Shown here in pieces: positions 8,612 through 17,776 of a DNA stretch of 64,000 nt. How positions within the stretch are numbered: position 1 is the first letter of the stretch; the number at the start of each line of letters is the position of its first letter. Origin of the DNA: Vibrio profundi (GTDB lineage: Bacteria > Pseudomonadota > Gammaproteobacteria > Enterobacterales > Vibrionaceae); assembly GCF_005281835.1 (NCBI RefSeq), contig NZ_RZIS01000003.1, forward strand, positions 124,001 through 188,000. The letters run 5' to 3'. The notes below the pieces were generated by a model. That model was not told where the DNA came from. It saw nothing but the letters and a program-made list of their open reading frames with translations, and did no database searches. The position numbers and the translations under genes are program-made.

Positions 8612-9217
8612 ATGCATTTATTAGATCGTTTGAAAGTTTATTTGTTCCACCGTCAGCGCATTAAAAACTCTGGTTATTCGCCATCTAAAAAACAAGGTTG
8701 GTCTAGCGAGCAAGCTCAGCAAAAGCGCTTCGAGGCGGTGCTAAAATCTGGGTCCTTTTCAGGTAAGCACATTGTCGACTTAGGGTGTGGTTATGGTGAA
8801 TTGGCCAGTTACTTATCTAAGGCTGAAGCATTTGCGAAATATACAGGTGTTGATCAACAGCCGCATTTTTTGAGCCAAGCGAAGCAGCGAACTACTCAAC
8901 CAAATTGTGTGTTTAAACGTGGAGATTTAAGCACAACAAGTGTGAGTGGGGCGGATATTGTTATCGCGAGTGGATCATTGAATTATAAATCTCGGGATCC
9001 TGAATATGTCACTAAGGTCATTCGTCATATGTACCAAATGGCGAATGAGCGTGTGGTGTTTAATTTGCTCGATTCAAGTGTGTTCCCCGAGCAAGCACTA
9101 TTGATTGGTTACAACAAGCAGGGTATCTATCGCTACTGTAAATCCATGTGCGATGATGTCGAGTTGATCGACGATTATACCGATGAAGATTTTACTATCG
9201 TGATGCGAAAATCTTAG
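8612..9217 (+). CDS. Class I SAM-dependent methyltransferase
   Basis: This soluble protein of 201 residues has a Rossmann-type methyltransferase fold. Motif I is clear: HIVDLGCGYGELASYLSK (about residues 50-67), followed by an acidic YTGVDQQPHFL strand, CVFKRGDLS and ADIVIASGSLNY for motifs II-IV. The substrate is unknown. The start codon has only a weak ribosome site (AGAGAAC), but no better in-frame start exists. It is a stand-alone gene between the AEC carrier and a diguanylate cyclase. Confidence 0.78.
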   Translation: MHLLDRLKVYLFHRQRIKNSGYSPSKKQGWSSEQAQQKRFEAVLKSGSFSGKHIVDLGCGYGELASYLSKAEAFAKYTGVDQQPHFLSQAKQRTTQPNCVFKRGDLSTTSVSGADIVIASGSLNYKSRDPEYVTKVIRHMYQMANERVVFNLLDSSVFPEQALLIGYNKQGIYRYCKSMCDDVELIDDYTDEDFTIVMRKS

Positions 9218-9461
9218 TGCTTGGATTCATGCCAGGAGCCACTTCTAAATACGCCTAACTTGCTCTTTTCTTCTGCTTAACTATCTTTGCCTCGTTGTTA
9301 CCAAAAACAATGGAAGCTTATCTAATCGATATTAATATAAATTCAATTTATTGATCTGTTTGATAAATAGTCGAACGGACACTAATGCATCGTATTGTGT
9401 CCTATTCTTTGATATAGAGTCGCCCTGAGATTAGTAACGTCAAACCGACTATTGAGTTCGT

Positions 9462-10934
9462 ATGATTTCTGAAAGCTTATCGGCCCATAAGAAGCTAGCG
9501 GTATGTTTTGTTTTTATGTTTACGCTATCTGCTGCGCTTATCGCGTATTACGCAGAAAGTGCGTTCATGGATACCAAACAAAGAGCAAAGGAAGGTATGG
9601 AGGACAATAGTTTACTGATTGCTGAATGGATTCGTGGGGGCTTTGAAAGTTCAGACTTTGTTTTACGTGATGTAATAGGGCATACCTCATCAGAGCTACA
9701 CTCGGCCGCGCATCAAAACACTCACGGTAATCTGATTTATACCGATTTCTTAGAAAGAAAAAGAGCAACTTTACCCAACGTTAAACAGGTGAGTATGCTT
9801 GATGAACATTGTGATTTGCAGCATTCCAGTAGCGAGTTAGCGATCACTTTTAGTGAGTATGAATTTTGTCGACTGTTCCAAGCGAGAGAACAAAAAGACG
9901 CTTTCATTAGCCAAGCCTATCAACTGTCTGACGGCAGTTGGAACATCTCTCAAGCACGTCAGTACTCTCACCAAGATGCGAAAGGCGTGGCGTTTGTCTC
10001 TATTGATCTCGACTTCTTCGGCAATATGATCCGAAAGCTGAAGTACGGCAAAGAAAGTGTCATTGCGATTTACGACACCAATTATCGACTGCTTGCTCGC
10101 CAGCCAGAAATCCCCGGGCTTGAAGGTAAATTGGTCTCTTCCCAGTCTTTCTTAGGGCAATACTCCGAAACCGACGCTGTTAGGTTTTTTGATGCAGTAT
10201 CGACACACGATGGTGTCTCACGACTGTTTTTGGTAAGAAAGGTTGAAGGCTTTCCATTCTTAGTTGTGATCGGTAAGTCAGACGAGGTGTGGCAATCACA
10301 GTGGTTCGAGCGTACTCGTATTCTCGCCAGCGCTGGTTTTGTGATCATTATTTTGATGTGGATGATGCTACGAGCCAACTTATTACTTCAACAACAAAGT
10401 GAATCTTTAAAGCGCCTGCATGAAGAAACAGCCAAATTGGCTCGAACTGACATGTTGACGCAAATCCCGAACCGCCGCGCCATCTTAGAATGCGGAGCGA
10501 AAACTTTTGAGCAGAGCACACGCTATTCTAAGGCTCTATCTGTGCTGATGATCGATATTGACCACTTCAAATCAGTGAATGATAAATATGGTCATGATGC
10601 TGGAGATTTAGTGCTCATTAATGTTGCCAAGTTACTGGAAGACGCACTACGAAGTTGCGATGTCGTTGGCAGATTGGGAGGGGAAGAGTTTGTGGTGATC
10701 TTGCCTGAAACTAGCCTTGAGTCGACCGTGATTTTAGCCGAAAGGTTGCGTGAGAGAGTGGAAAGGCTTGTGACCGAATATGAAGGGCTCAATATTACTT
10801 GCACGATTAGTCTAGGAGCCGCGTCTATTACAGACATCAACACTTCGTTCAAAGAGCTGATGACATTTGCTGATAAGGGTTTATATCAAGCAAAAGATCA
10901 AGGGCGAAATCGACTAGTGGTGTGGAAGCCTTAA
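9462..10934 (+). CDS. Membrane diguanylate cyclase (periplasmic sensor + GGDEF)
   Basis: This inner-membrane protein of 490 residues makes c-di-GMP from GTP. TM1 is at about residues 15-33 and TM2 at about 285-307; the roughly 250-residue periplasmic region between resembles a Cache-like sensor (GDLVDISQARQYS-type strands, VIAIYDTNYRLLARQP). The GGDEF domain runs from about 325 to 490 with an intact GGEEF near 406. An inhibitory I-site, RSCD, sits five residues before it, indicating product feedback inhibition. The start has no clear Shine-Dalgarno sequence. The 228-bp gap upstream carries nothing else that I recognise. Confidence 0.88.
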   Translation: MISESLSAHKKLAVCFVFMFTLSAALIAYYAESAFMDTKQRAKEGMEDNSLLIAEWIRGGFESSDFVLRDVIGHTSSELHSAAHQNTHGNLIYTDFLERKRATLPNVKQVSMLDEHCDLQHSSSELAITFSEYEFCRLFQAREQKDAFISQAYQLSDGSWNISQARQYSHQDAKGVAFVSIDLDFFGNMIRKLKYGKESVIAIYDTNYRLLARQPEIPGLEGKLVSSQSFLGQYSETDAVRFFDAVSTHDGVSRLFLVRKVEGFPFLVVIGKSDEVWQSQWFERTRILASAGFVIIILMWMMLRANLLLQQQSESLKRLHEETAKLARTDMLTQIPNRRAILECGAKTFEQSTRYSKALSVLMIDIDHFKSVNDKYGHDAGDLVLINVAKLLEDALRSCDVVGRLGGEEFVVILPETSLESTVILAERLRERVERLVTEYEGLNITCTISLGAASITDINTSFKELMTFADKGLYQAKDQGRNRLVVWKP

Positions 10935-11091
10935 TCTGTGCACTTTTTTGTGGCTTTGAATGTCTAGTTGGCTGTGAACAGCCTGAGTTTATTTTAAATC
11001 AGTCCCTTATATTGGTGTTGCTACTTACGCATTATGTAGCATCAGTTCACGCACGCTCGCCCCCGTTGCTGGGAAAGAAAATCTAAAAAGG

Positions 11092-11118
11092 TTAACCCGT
11101 CTTAACCCTCCCTTAACC
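11092..11118. promoter_or_regulatory. Three TTAACC direct repeats, probable response-regulator boxes
   Basis: TTAACC occurs at 11092-11097, 11102-11107 and 11113-11118, with 10- and 11-bp spacing, i.e. one helical turn each. PmrA/QseB-like OmpR-family regulators bind tandem TTAA-containing half-sites with such spacing. The array lies 45-70 bp upstream of the efflux operon, whose last part encodes an OmpR-type regulator. Confidence 0.5.
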
Positions 11119-11163
11119 TCGCACTGAGTATCTTCATGTCCATTCTCACAGGAGACATGAAAG

Positions 11164-12585
11164 ATGAACTCTACGCTTCCTATAAAACACACAATACTTT
11201 CGTTGGTGCTTGTCAGCTTGATAGGCTGCAGTACCACGGGTAAAACAGATTACGTTGATCTAGCCAATCAAACGAATGCGACCACCAATCAACAGCTGCT
11301 ACTGAATTTGATTGATGACGCTCAATCCGTTGCTAAAGACAGTGCGCAAACGGATAAGTTTGTACAAGAACACCAAGTATACCTAACAGATCTCGTTGAC
11401 TTACCAGAGCTAAATAGCTTCATTGAGCAAGCACTGCGCAATAGTCCTAGCCTTCAGCAGAATATCGTCGCACTTAATATCGCGTATGCGCAGCAAGGCG
11501 TGACTGCTGCTGATCGGCTGCCGACTGTGGATGCGAGCTTTAGTGGCAAAGCTGAAGAAGACAGTAACGACACTTACACGAACGAATTGACCGTAGGTTG
11601 GGAGCTGGATTTATGGCAAAGACTTGCGGATAGCGACAACGCAGCCTTGAAAGACATCGCGAGTTCTCAAGCGAGCTTACAAGGGGCACAAGACCTTGTC
11701 GTCGCAAATATTATGAGAACCTGGCTTGAAATCAGTTTGCGCCAACAGCTTATTTACATCGAACAGCAAAGGTTATCTGTTCTAGAAAATAACGAGACTT
11801 TAGTGCTCGATCGCTACCGTGCTGGGCTGGGTAGTTTGGAAGACTTAGACAATGCCAAGACCAACAGTTCGTCAACACGTTCAACCTTAGCGGATTATCA
11901 AGAGCAACTCGCGTCGAATAAACGAAGCTTGATGCTGTTATCAGGGCAATGGACGGGCGACGAATTGGCTCTGTTCATATCGGACTCTTTTCCTGAAGTT
12001 TTAAATCCGTTAGAAGCCATACCTGAACAGGATTTGGCGCGTCGCCCTGATTTACAAGCGGCTTTCCTAAATATTGAAGCGGAAGCGCTGCGCACTGATG
12101 CAGCGTACAAAGCTATGCTGCCATCCATCAGTTTATCAGCAAGCCTTTCTGATATGGCGGAATCGCCGAGCGAAGCGCTGTTAACCGGTCCACTATGGAG
12201 TGCACTTGGGCAAATTTCTGCACCTTTGTTCCAAGGAGGCAAGCTTAAAGCCCAAGCTGAAATTGCTGAACTTACCACAGAGCAAAATTATTGGGCTTAC
12301 CAAGAAACCTTACTCAGTGCTGTGAATGAAGTTGAAAATGCCATGGGGCAAGAAAGCTCATTGCAAAAGCAGCAACTGCACTTAACTAACGCATTGCAAA
12401 GCGCTCAACGTAGCTTTGCGAGTTATGAAGAAAAATACCGTCAGGGTTTGGTCGACATTTTTGATCTACTCACCGTTCAGCAGCAAACCTATGACCTTGA
12501 AGCACAATTGACACAAACCATTTATAACCGCCTCGTTAACCGAATTGACTTAGGGCTAGCACTTGGCTTAGGAGCATCCTCATGA
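11164..12585 (+). CDS. TolC/NodT-family outer-membrane efflux lipoprotein
   Basis: This is an outer-membrane channel subunit of 473 residues in a tripartite RND pump. A signal peptide ends in the lipobox LIGC (about residues 17-20), so it is a lipoprotein. Two OEP (PF02321) repeats follow, rich in coiled-coil helices; EQDLARRPDLQAAFLNIEAEALR and ISAPLFQGGKLKAQAEIAEL are typical of this family. The start follows AGGAG. The stop overlaps the next start by 4 bases, so translation of the adaptor is coupled. A possible response-regulator box array lies upstream. Confidence 0.9.
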   Translation: MNSTLPIKHTILSLVLVSLIGCSTTGKTDYVDLANQTNATTNQQLLLNLIDDAQSVAKDSAQTDKFVQEHQVYLTDLVDLPELNSFIEQALRNSPSLQQNIVALNIAYAQQGVTAADRLPTVDASFSGKAEEDSNDTYTNELTVGWELDLWQRLADSDNAALKDIASSQASLQGAQDLVVANIMRTWLEISLRQQLIYIEQQRLSVLENNETLVLDRYRAGLGSLEDLDNAKTNSSSTRSTLADYQEQLASNKRSLMLLSGQWTGDELALFISDSFPEVLNPLEAIPEQDLARRPDLQAAFLNIEAEALRTDAAYKAMLPSISLSASLSDMAESPSEALLTGPLWSALGQISAPLFQGGKLKAQAEIAELTTEQNYWAYQETLLSAVNEVENAMGQESSLQKQQLHLTNALQSAQRSFASYEEKYRQGLVDIFDLLTVQQQTYDLEAQLTQTIYNRLVNRIDLGLALGLGASS

Positions 12586-13835
12586 AACTGAACAAAATTA
12601 CTCTCGCAGTTACTCTATTAGCCGGTTCGAGCATCTTTGCTACTGTTGCTTTTAACGGTGCGCAGATGGCTCCAGCTTCAACTTCCGCTTCTGAGAGTAC
12701 CGCTAATGAGCAAATATCACCTGTTCAGGTTCAGCCTAAGGTGGATGAACAGTCTGTGATTTCTCAGTTGCAGCAGGTCGCGGTGATTAATACTCAACTT
12801 GGAGATTATCAAGCTGAAGTGGTTGGTTATGGTGAAGCCGCACCGCGCTATGAACTGATGTTAGCGACAGAAGTCAGCGGCCATGTAGAAACGATTAGCG
12901 GCAAGTTTGAATCCGGCCAAGTTGTGAAGAAAGGCGAAGTTATCGCAACGATTGACGCGACGAGCTATCAACAAGCGGTCACGCTAGCGAAAGCAAACTT
13001 GGCGCAAGCACAGTTAGACTTGTTGGAGGAGCAGAGACAAGGTGAACAAGCTAAATCTGAATGGCAACGTTCGGGGTTATCTGGCGAGCCAGACTCCCCA
13101 TTAGTATTGAGAAAGCCGCAGCTAGCGCAAGTGACGGCTGCACTAGAAAACGCTCAGCTCGACCTGAAAAAAGCCCAACAAGATCTCGAAAAAACGCAAG
13201 TCACAGCGCCATTTGATGCGCTAGTGGTGACCCGTGATGTCCAGCCGGGTAGTTATGTTCAAACGGGGACCCAAGTTGCAACCTTGTATAGCATCGATGA
13301 AGTTGAAATCCTGATTCCACTTTCTGAAAGCCAGTGGAGCAGTTTACCAAGCTTTGATAACGAACAACTTAAAAACACGCCTTGGCCAGTGACGCTTAAA
13401 AGTTCGGACGGAACTCATCAATGGCAAGGTTATGTTGAACGTATCGAGCAACACTTATCACAAGAAACACGCCAGCGTTCGCTTGTCGTCGTGGTTGACC
13501 AACCTTTAGAGCAAAGTGTTGATCTTTATCCGGGGACCTTTGTCACTGCGTCGATATCTGGCAAGCAGTTAGAACAACTTTGGCAGTTGCCTTCTTCTGC
13601 GTTATCGCAGCAAGGTGAATTGTGGTTTGTAGATCAGCAGGGGCTTTTGACTAACACTAAAGCCGACACTGTGTTTGAAAAAGATGGCTATATCTACGTT
13701 TCGCCAAGCGTTGATGTCTCTCCAAATCAAACTATTTCATCCAACACGCTTGAAGGCCACTCTGCGCAAGTTGTGAAACGCCCACTAAGCAGTTTTCAAT
13801 CAGGTATGAAAGTTTTGCCTAAGGTCGAGGGGTAA
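12582..13835 (+). CDS. RND efflux periplasmic adaptor (membrane fusion protein)
   Basis: This periplasmic adaptor of 417 residues joins the RND pump to the outer-membrane channel. It has an N-terminal signal anchor (about 7-27) and a biotinyl-lipoyl-like half (TEVSGHVETISGKFESGQVVKKGEVIATID). An alpha-hairpin rich in Gln/Ala/Lys (about 130-205) is followed by the second lipoyl half (TQVTAPFDALVVTRDVQPG) and beta-barrel and membrane-proximal domains. It is embedded between channel and pump genes with a 4-bp overlap and a 2-bp gap. Substrate specificity is not predictable. Confidence 0.9.
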   Translation: MKLNKITLAVTLLAGSSIFATVAFNGAQMAPASTSASESTANEQISPVQVQPKVDEQSVISQLQQVAVINTQLGDYQAEVVGYGEAAPRYELMLATEVSGHVETISGKFESGQVVKKGEVIATIDATSYQQAVTLAKANLAQAQLDLLEEQRQGEQAKSEWQRSGLSGEPDSPLVLRKPQLAQVTAALENAQLDLKKAQQDLEKTQVTAPFDALVVTRDVQPGSYVQTGTQVATLYSIDEVEILIPLSESQWSSLPSFDNEQLKNTPWPVTLKSSDGTHQWQGYVERIEQHLSQETRQRSLVVVVDQPLEQSVDLYPGTFVTASISGKQLEQLWQLPSSALSQQGELWFVDQQGLLTNTKADTVFEKDGYIYVSPSVDVSPNQTISSNTLEGHSAQVVKRPLSSFQSGMKVLPKVEG

Positions 13836-13837
13836 TT

Positions 13838-16800
13838 ATGTCTATGCACTCCAATACTCAATCGGGCGCGATCGCATGGTTTGCTCGAAACTCAGTGGCC
13901 GCTAATTTATTGTTACTCGGCATGATAGCGATAGGTCTAATGTCGCTGAACAACCTTCGCAAAGAGGCGTTTCCAAGCCTAGAACCTGATGTCGTCACCG
14001 TGTCCGTTAACTATGACAGTGGGGATCCGGTTCAAGCGGAAGAAGGGATTGCAATAAAGATAGAAGAAGCGTTAGAAACGGTATCAGGGATCAAGCGTAT
14101 TACTTCGACGTCTGACGCTAATGGCAGCCACGTCTCAATTGAGAAAGAAAGCACGTATGAACTCGATACCTTATTAGCGGACGTTAAAACTAAGGTCGAT
14201 GCGATCAATAATTTGCCAGCACAAGCTGACAACCCAGTGATTGATAAAGCTCGCATGCAAGATCATGCGCTTTGGGTACAGTTATACGGTGAAGCGGATA
14301 GGGCGACACTGCAAGATTTAGCAGACAAGCTCAAATCTGATTTATTGAGTCAGTCGGCGATTCGAGATTTGGAAATCAAGGCTAAAGCTGAGCCAATGAT
14401 CTCGGTCGAGGTAGATGAAAACAAACTGCAAGCCTACGGCCTGACATTAAGTGATCTATCTGATGCGATTAACGCAGAATCGTCGACAGCGATGTCGACA
14501 AGTCTTCGTAACAATGACAAGACTGTGCGTTTGAAAGTGTCGGAACAAGCGTATGAGCTACAAGACTTTAATGCGATCCCAGTAGTCACAAGCAGTTCGG
14601 GTACTCAGATCACTTTAGGTGATATTGCTAAGGTCGAAGATACGTTTGCAGACGATACGTTTGTCCTCTCTCGTTACAACCAACAAAATGCTACCGCAAT
14701 TCAAATTGTTATGGATGAATACAGCGATGTCGTGAGTATAGTCGAGCAAGCTGAGCAGGTGGTTGAGCGTTGGCAAACCAGCAATGTGTTACCTGAAAAT
14801 GTAGAAATCGAAACTTGGTATGACAAAAGTACCATGATCAAAGACCGACTGAGCTTACTGGTTAAGAACGCTCTGACAGGCATTGGTTTGGTATTCATCG
14901 TGTTGGCATTGTTTCTTAATGTGCGTGTTGCTTTTTGGGTAGCAGCAGGACTGCCGTTTGTCTTCTTTGGCACCTTGTTCTTCATGACAGACTCCTTTGT
15001 CGGATTAACCATCAATGAGATGACCACGTTTGGTTTCATCATGGCGCTGGGGATTGTGGTCGATGATGCCGTTGTGGTTGGGGAAAGTATCTATTCCACT
15101 CGTAAAGATGATGGTGACACCATCGACAGCACCATACGTGGCACGATGAAAGTTGCGGCCCCGACTATTTTTGGTGTACTCACTACGGTAGTGGCATTTT
15201 TAGCGCTGGCTAACGTTGATGGCAAAATGGGTAAGGTCTACTCTCAATTTGGTACGGTAGTAACGATTTGTTTATTGCTTTCATTGGTCGAATCTAAGTT
15301 CATTCTTCCTTCGCACTTGGCGCACATCAATACTAAACGTAATGCAACAAAAGGAATTTGGAATCGAATTCAACGTGCAGCGGATGGTTCGCTACAGTGG
15401 TTTAACCGTCGAGTTTATAGCCAAGTCATTGAATGGGCATTGAAGCTACGTTATGCGGTGATCATGGTGTTTATTTCGCTGTTGATTTTGGTCGCTGGCC
15501 TGCCAATGACTGGCGGAGTGCGTGTTGCTTTCTTCCCTGATATGCCAGGGGATACAGTAACCGCAGATATGTCGATGCAAAACGACGCAAGCTTTGGCCA
15601 AACACAAGCTAACCTACTGGTATTGGAAGCGGCTGCGAAACAAGCGGATGCAGAGTTAAGATCGCAATACAGTGAGCCGAATTCGGATTCTGAACTAGAG
15701 TCAGAGCTACTCAGCCTTCAAGTTATCGCTGACAGTGACAATGAAGGACAAGTGCGTATCGAGCTCGACTCAAACAGCGTTTATTCGTCGAATGTATTCG
15801 CTGAACGCTGGACAGAGATTGCAGGCCAAATGGAAGGGGTTAAAAAACTGAAAATCTTGTCGAAAATGGAAATGATCGACAACTTTAAAGTGGAACTAAA
15901 GGCGTGGGACGATGAAACGGTTACGGCTGCGGGCAACCAACTTAAGGCTGAGTTAGAAAAAGTCGCCGGTGTTAGTGGAATCGATCACAACCTAGACCTA
16001 GGGGAACCTCAGTATCGATTCGAGCTTACCGAGCAAGGCAGAGCTTTAGGCTTCGATACGGCGAGTTTAGCGCAACAGGTACTGCAGTCTTTTGGGGGTG
16101 ACATTGTTCAGCAATTCCAACGCGGCAAAGATGAAGTAAAAGTGCGTGTGCGCTATCCAGAGTCGGACCGTCAAACCATTGCAGATATTAAACAAGCGAA
16201 TGTTCGAACTAACGATGGCACGGTTGTTCCGTTAAGTACGGTAGCGAACGTGATATCTGACTACCAAGTGTCTGAAATCACGCGTATTGATAGCCAACGA
16301 GCAGTGTACATTAGTGCAGTGTTAGATAAGAATCTGATTGCTCCTAGTGAACTGGTGAGTCAGCTTGAACAAACGGTGGTGGCTGACTTAACGGCTCAAT
16401 ACCCGAATCTAAGTGTCGATTTCGCGGGTGAGACAGAAGAGCAGCAAGAGACGGCAAGCTCGATGATGACAATGTTTGTGCTAGCCATGATTGCGATTTA
16501 TGCGCTATTAGCCATTCCGCTGAAATCGTATGTGCAGCCATTGATTATTATGACAGCCATTCCATTTGGTATTGTGGGCGCGATTCTAGGGCATTGGTGG
16601 AATGATCTCACCATCAGTATCCTATCTTTAAATGGTATTCTGGCGCTTAGCGGCGTAGTGGTGAATGATAGCTTGCTGTTGGTCTCTCGTTTTAATGAGT
16701 TGATGAAGCAAGAGGGCATCAAGGTTCACGACGCGATTGTTCAAGCTTGTACAGGTCGATTAAGAGCGGTATTGCTTACTTCCGTAACCACGTTTGCAGG

Positions 16801-17008
16801 TTTAACCCCGTTACTTAGTGAAACATCATTGCAGGCGCAGTTCTTGATCCCAGCGGCAGCTGCATTAGGTTATGGCATTTTGTTTGCGACTTTCATCACT
16901 TTGATACTGACTCCATCACTATTGATGATTCAGTGTGAAATTAAGGCGTTGATCAATCGTTTACAAGTGAAGCTTTATCCGAAAAAGAGCGTCACAGCTG
17001 AGGTATAA
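13838..17008 (+). CDS. RND-family efflux transporter
   Basis: This inner-membrane proton-driven pump has 1056 residues. It shows the expected 12-helix layout with two large periplasmic loops (about 40-330 and 560-870). TM4 contains GIVVDDAVVVGE, with the adjacent Asp pair of the proton relay. The matching second-half region is LSGVVVNDSLLLV. It belongs to the AcrB/HAE-like superfamily and, judging by its N-terminus and short loops, to the group that is not classical AcrB; drug, detergent or bile-type substrates are possible but unproven. The start is 2 bp after the adaptor stop, with GAGGGGT as ribosome site. Confidence 0.92.
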   Translation: MSMHSNTQSGAIAWFARNSVAANLLLLGMIAIGLMSLNNLRKEAFPSLEPDVVTVSVNYDSGDPVQAEEGIAIKIEEALETVSGIKRITSTSDANGSHVSIEKESTYELDTLLADVKTKVDAINNLPAQADNPVIDKARMQDHALWVQLYGEADRATLQDLADKLKSDLLSQSAIRDLEIKAKAEPMISVEVDENKLQAYGLTLSDLSDAINAESSTAMSTSLRNNDKTVRLKVSEQAYELQDFNAIPVVTSSSGTQITLGDIAKVEDTFADDTFVLSRYNQQNATAIQIVMDEYSDVVSIVEQAEQVVERWQTSNVLPENVEIETWYDKSTMIKDRLSLLVKNALTGIGLVFIVLALFLNVRVAFWVAAGLPFVFFGTLFFMTDSFVGLTINEMTTFGFIMALGIVVDDAVVVGESIYSTRKDDGDTIDSTIRGTMKVAAPTIFGVLTTVVAFLALANVDGKMGKVYSQFGTVVTICLLLSLVESKFILPSHLAHINTKRNATKGIWNRIQRAADGSLQWFNRRVYSQVIEWALKLRYAVIMVFISLLILVAGLPMTGGVRVAFFPDMPGDTVTADMSMQNDASFGQTQANLLVLEAAAKQADAELRSQYSEPNSDSELESELLSLQVIADSDNEGQVRIELDSNSVYSSNVFAERWTEIAGQMEGVKKLKILSKMEMIDNFKVELKAWDDETVTAAGNQLKAELEKVAGVSGIDHNLDLGEPQYRFELTEQGRALGFDTASLAQQVLQSFGGDIVQQFQRGKDEVKVRVRYPESDRQTIADIKQANVRTNDGTVVPLSTVANVISDYQVSEITRIDSQRAVYISAVLDKNLIAPSELVSQLEQTVVADLTAQYPNLSVDFAGETEEQQETASSMMTMFVLAMIAIYALLAIPLKSYVQPLIIMTAIPFGIVGAILGHWWNDLTISILSLNGILALSGVVVNDSLLLVSRFNELMKQEGIKVHDAIVQACTGRLRAVLLTSVTTFAGLTPLLSETSLQAQFLIPAAAALGYGILFATFITLILTPSLLMIQCEIKALINRLQVKLYPKKSVTAEV

Positions 17009-17089
17009 CTCAATCGTTGGCTGTAGCTTCTACAGCCAATATCTCCAACTGCTTTCAATAAGCATTGAATGAAACAATAAGAGGTAATT

Positions 17090-17776
17090 ATGATCACCGA
17101 TAAACTTCAATTATTACTTGTTGAAGATGACATGGACTTAGCCACCGCGGTGATCGATTACCTCGCCCTAGAGGACATTCAATGCGATCATGCGGCTAAT
17201 GGCGTCGCTGGGCTTAATCTTATTCAAGAGAATGGCTACGACGCGGTGATTCTTGATTTGAATTTACCGAAAATGAATGGGTTACAGGTATGCGAGAAGC
17301 TACGTAGCCAAGGCATTGATGTGCCGATCCTGATGTTAACGGCGCGCGATACACTCGACGATAAGCTTGTCGGCTTTTCAAAAGGTGCAGATGACTATCT
17401 AATCAAACCTTTTGCGATGGAAGAGTTAATTGTTCGCGCGCAAGTACTCGCTAAAAGGCGCAGTGGACAAGTGACGAAGCTATCGGTGATGGATTTGGAA
17501 TTGGATCTTCAGCAGCAGCAAGCGTTTCGAAACCAGCAGGCGCTAAAGCTTTCTCCAACGGCTTTTAAAATCCTTGAAATATTGATGCGAGAAAGCCCCA
17601 AAACGGTGTCACGTGAGAAAGTGATGCAATGGGTATGGGGAGAAGACCAACCTGATAGCAATAGCCTAAAAGTCCATATGTTCAACTTAAGAAAACAGGT
17701 GGATGCCAGCTACTCGTCAAAGCTTATTCAAACTGTTCCCGGTAAAGGTTTCGCTATCAAGGAATGTAACGACTAA
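17090..17776 (+). CDS. OmpR/PhoB-family response regulator
   Basis: This protein of 228 residues has an N-terminal receiver domain (LLLVEDDMDLA, phospho-acceptor D56 in VILDLNLPKM, Lys in DYLIKPFAMEEL). A C-terminal winged-helix DNA-binding domain ends with VHMFNLRKQVD and VPGKGFAI. It resembles the PmrA/QseB/TctD side of the family. It lies 81 bp after the RND pump and overlaps the kinase start by one base, so the TCS is probably part of, or co-regulated with, the efflux operon. TTAACC repeats at 11092-11118 are candidate binding sites. Confidence 0.92.
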   Translation: MITDKLQLLLVEDDMDLATAVIDYLALEDIQCDHAANGVAGLNLIQENGYDAVILDLNLPKMNGLQVCEKLRSQGIDVPILMLTARDTLDDKLVGFSKGADDYLIKPFAMEELIVRAQVLAKRRSGQVTKLSVMDLELDLQQQQAFRNQQALKLSPTAFKILEILMRESPKTVSREKVMQWVWGEDQPDSNSLKVHMFNLRKQVDASYSSKLIQTVPGKGFAIKECND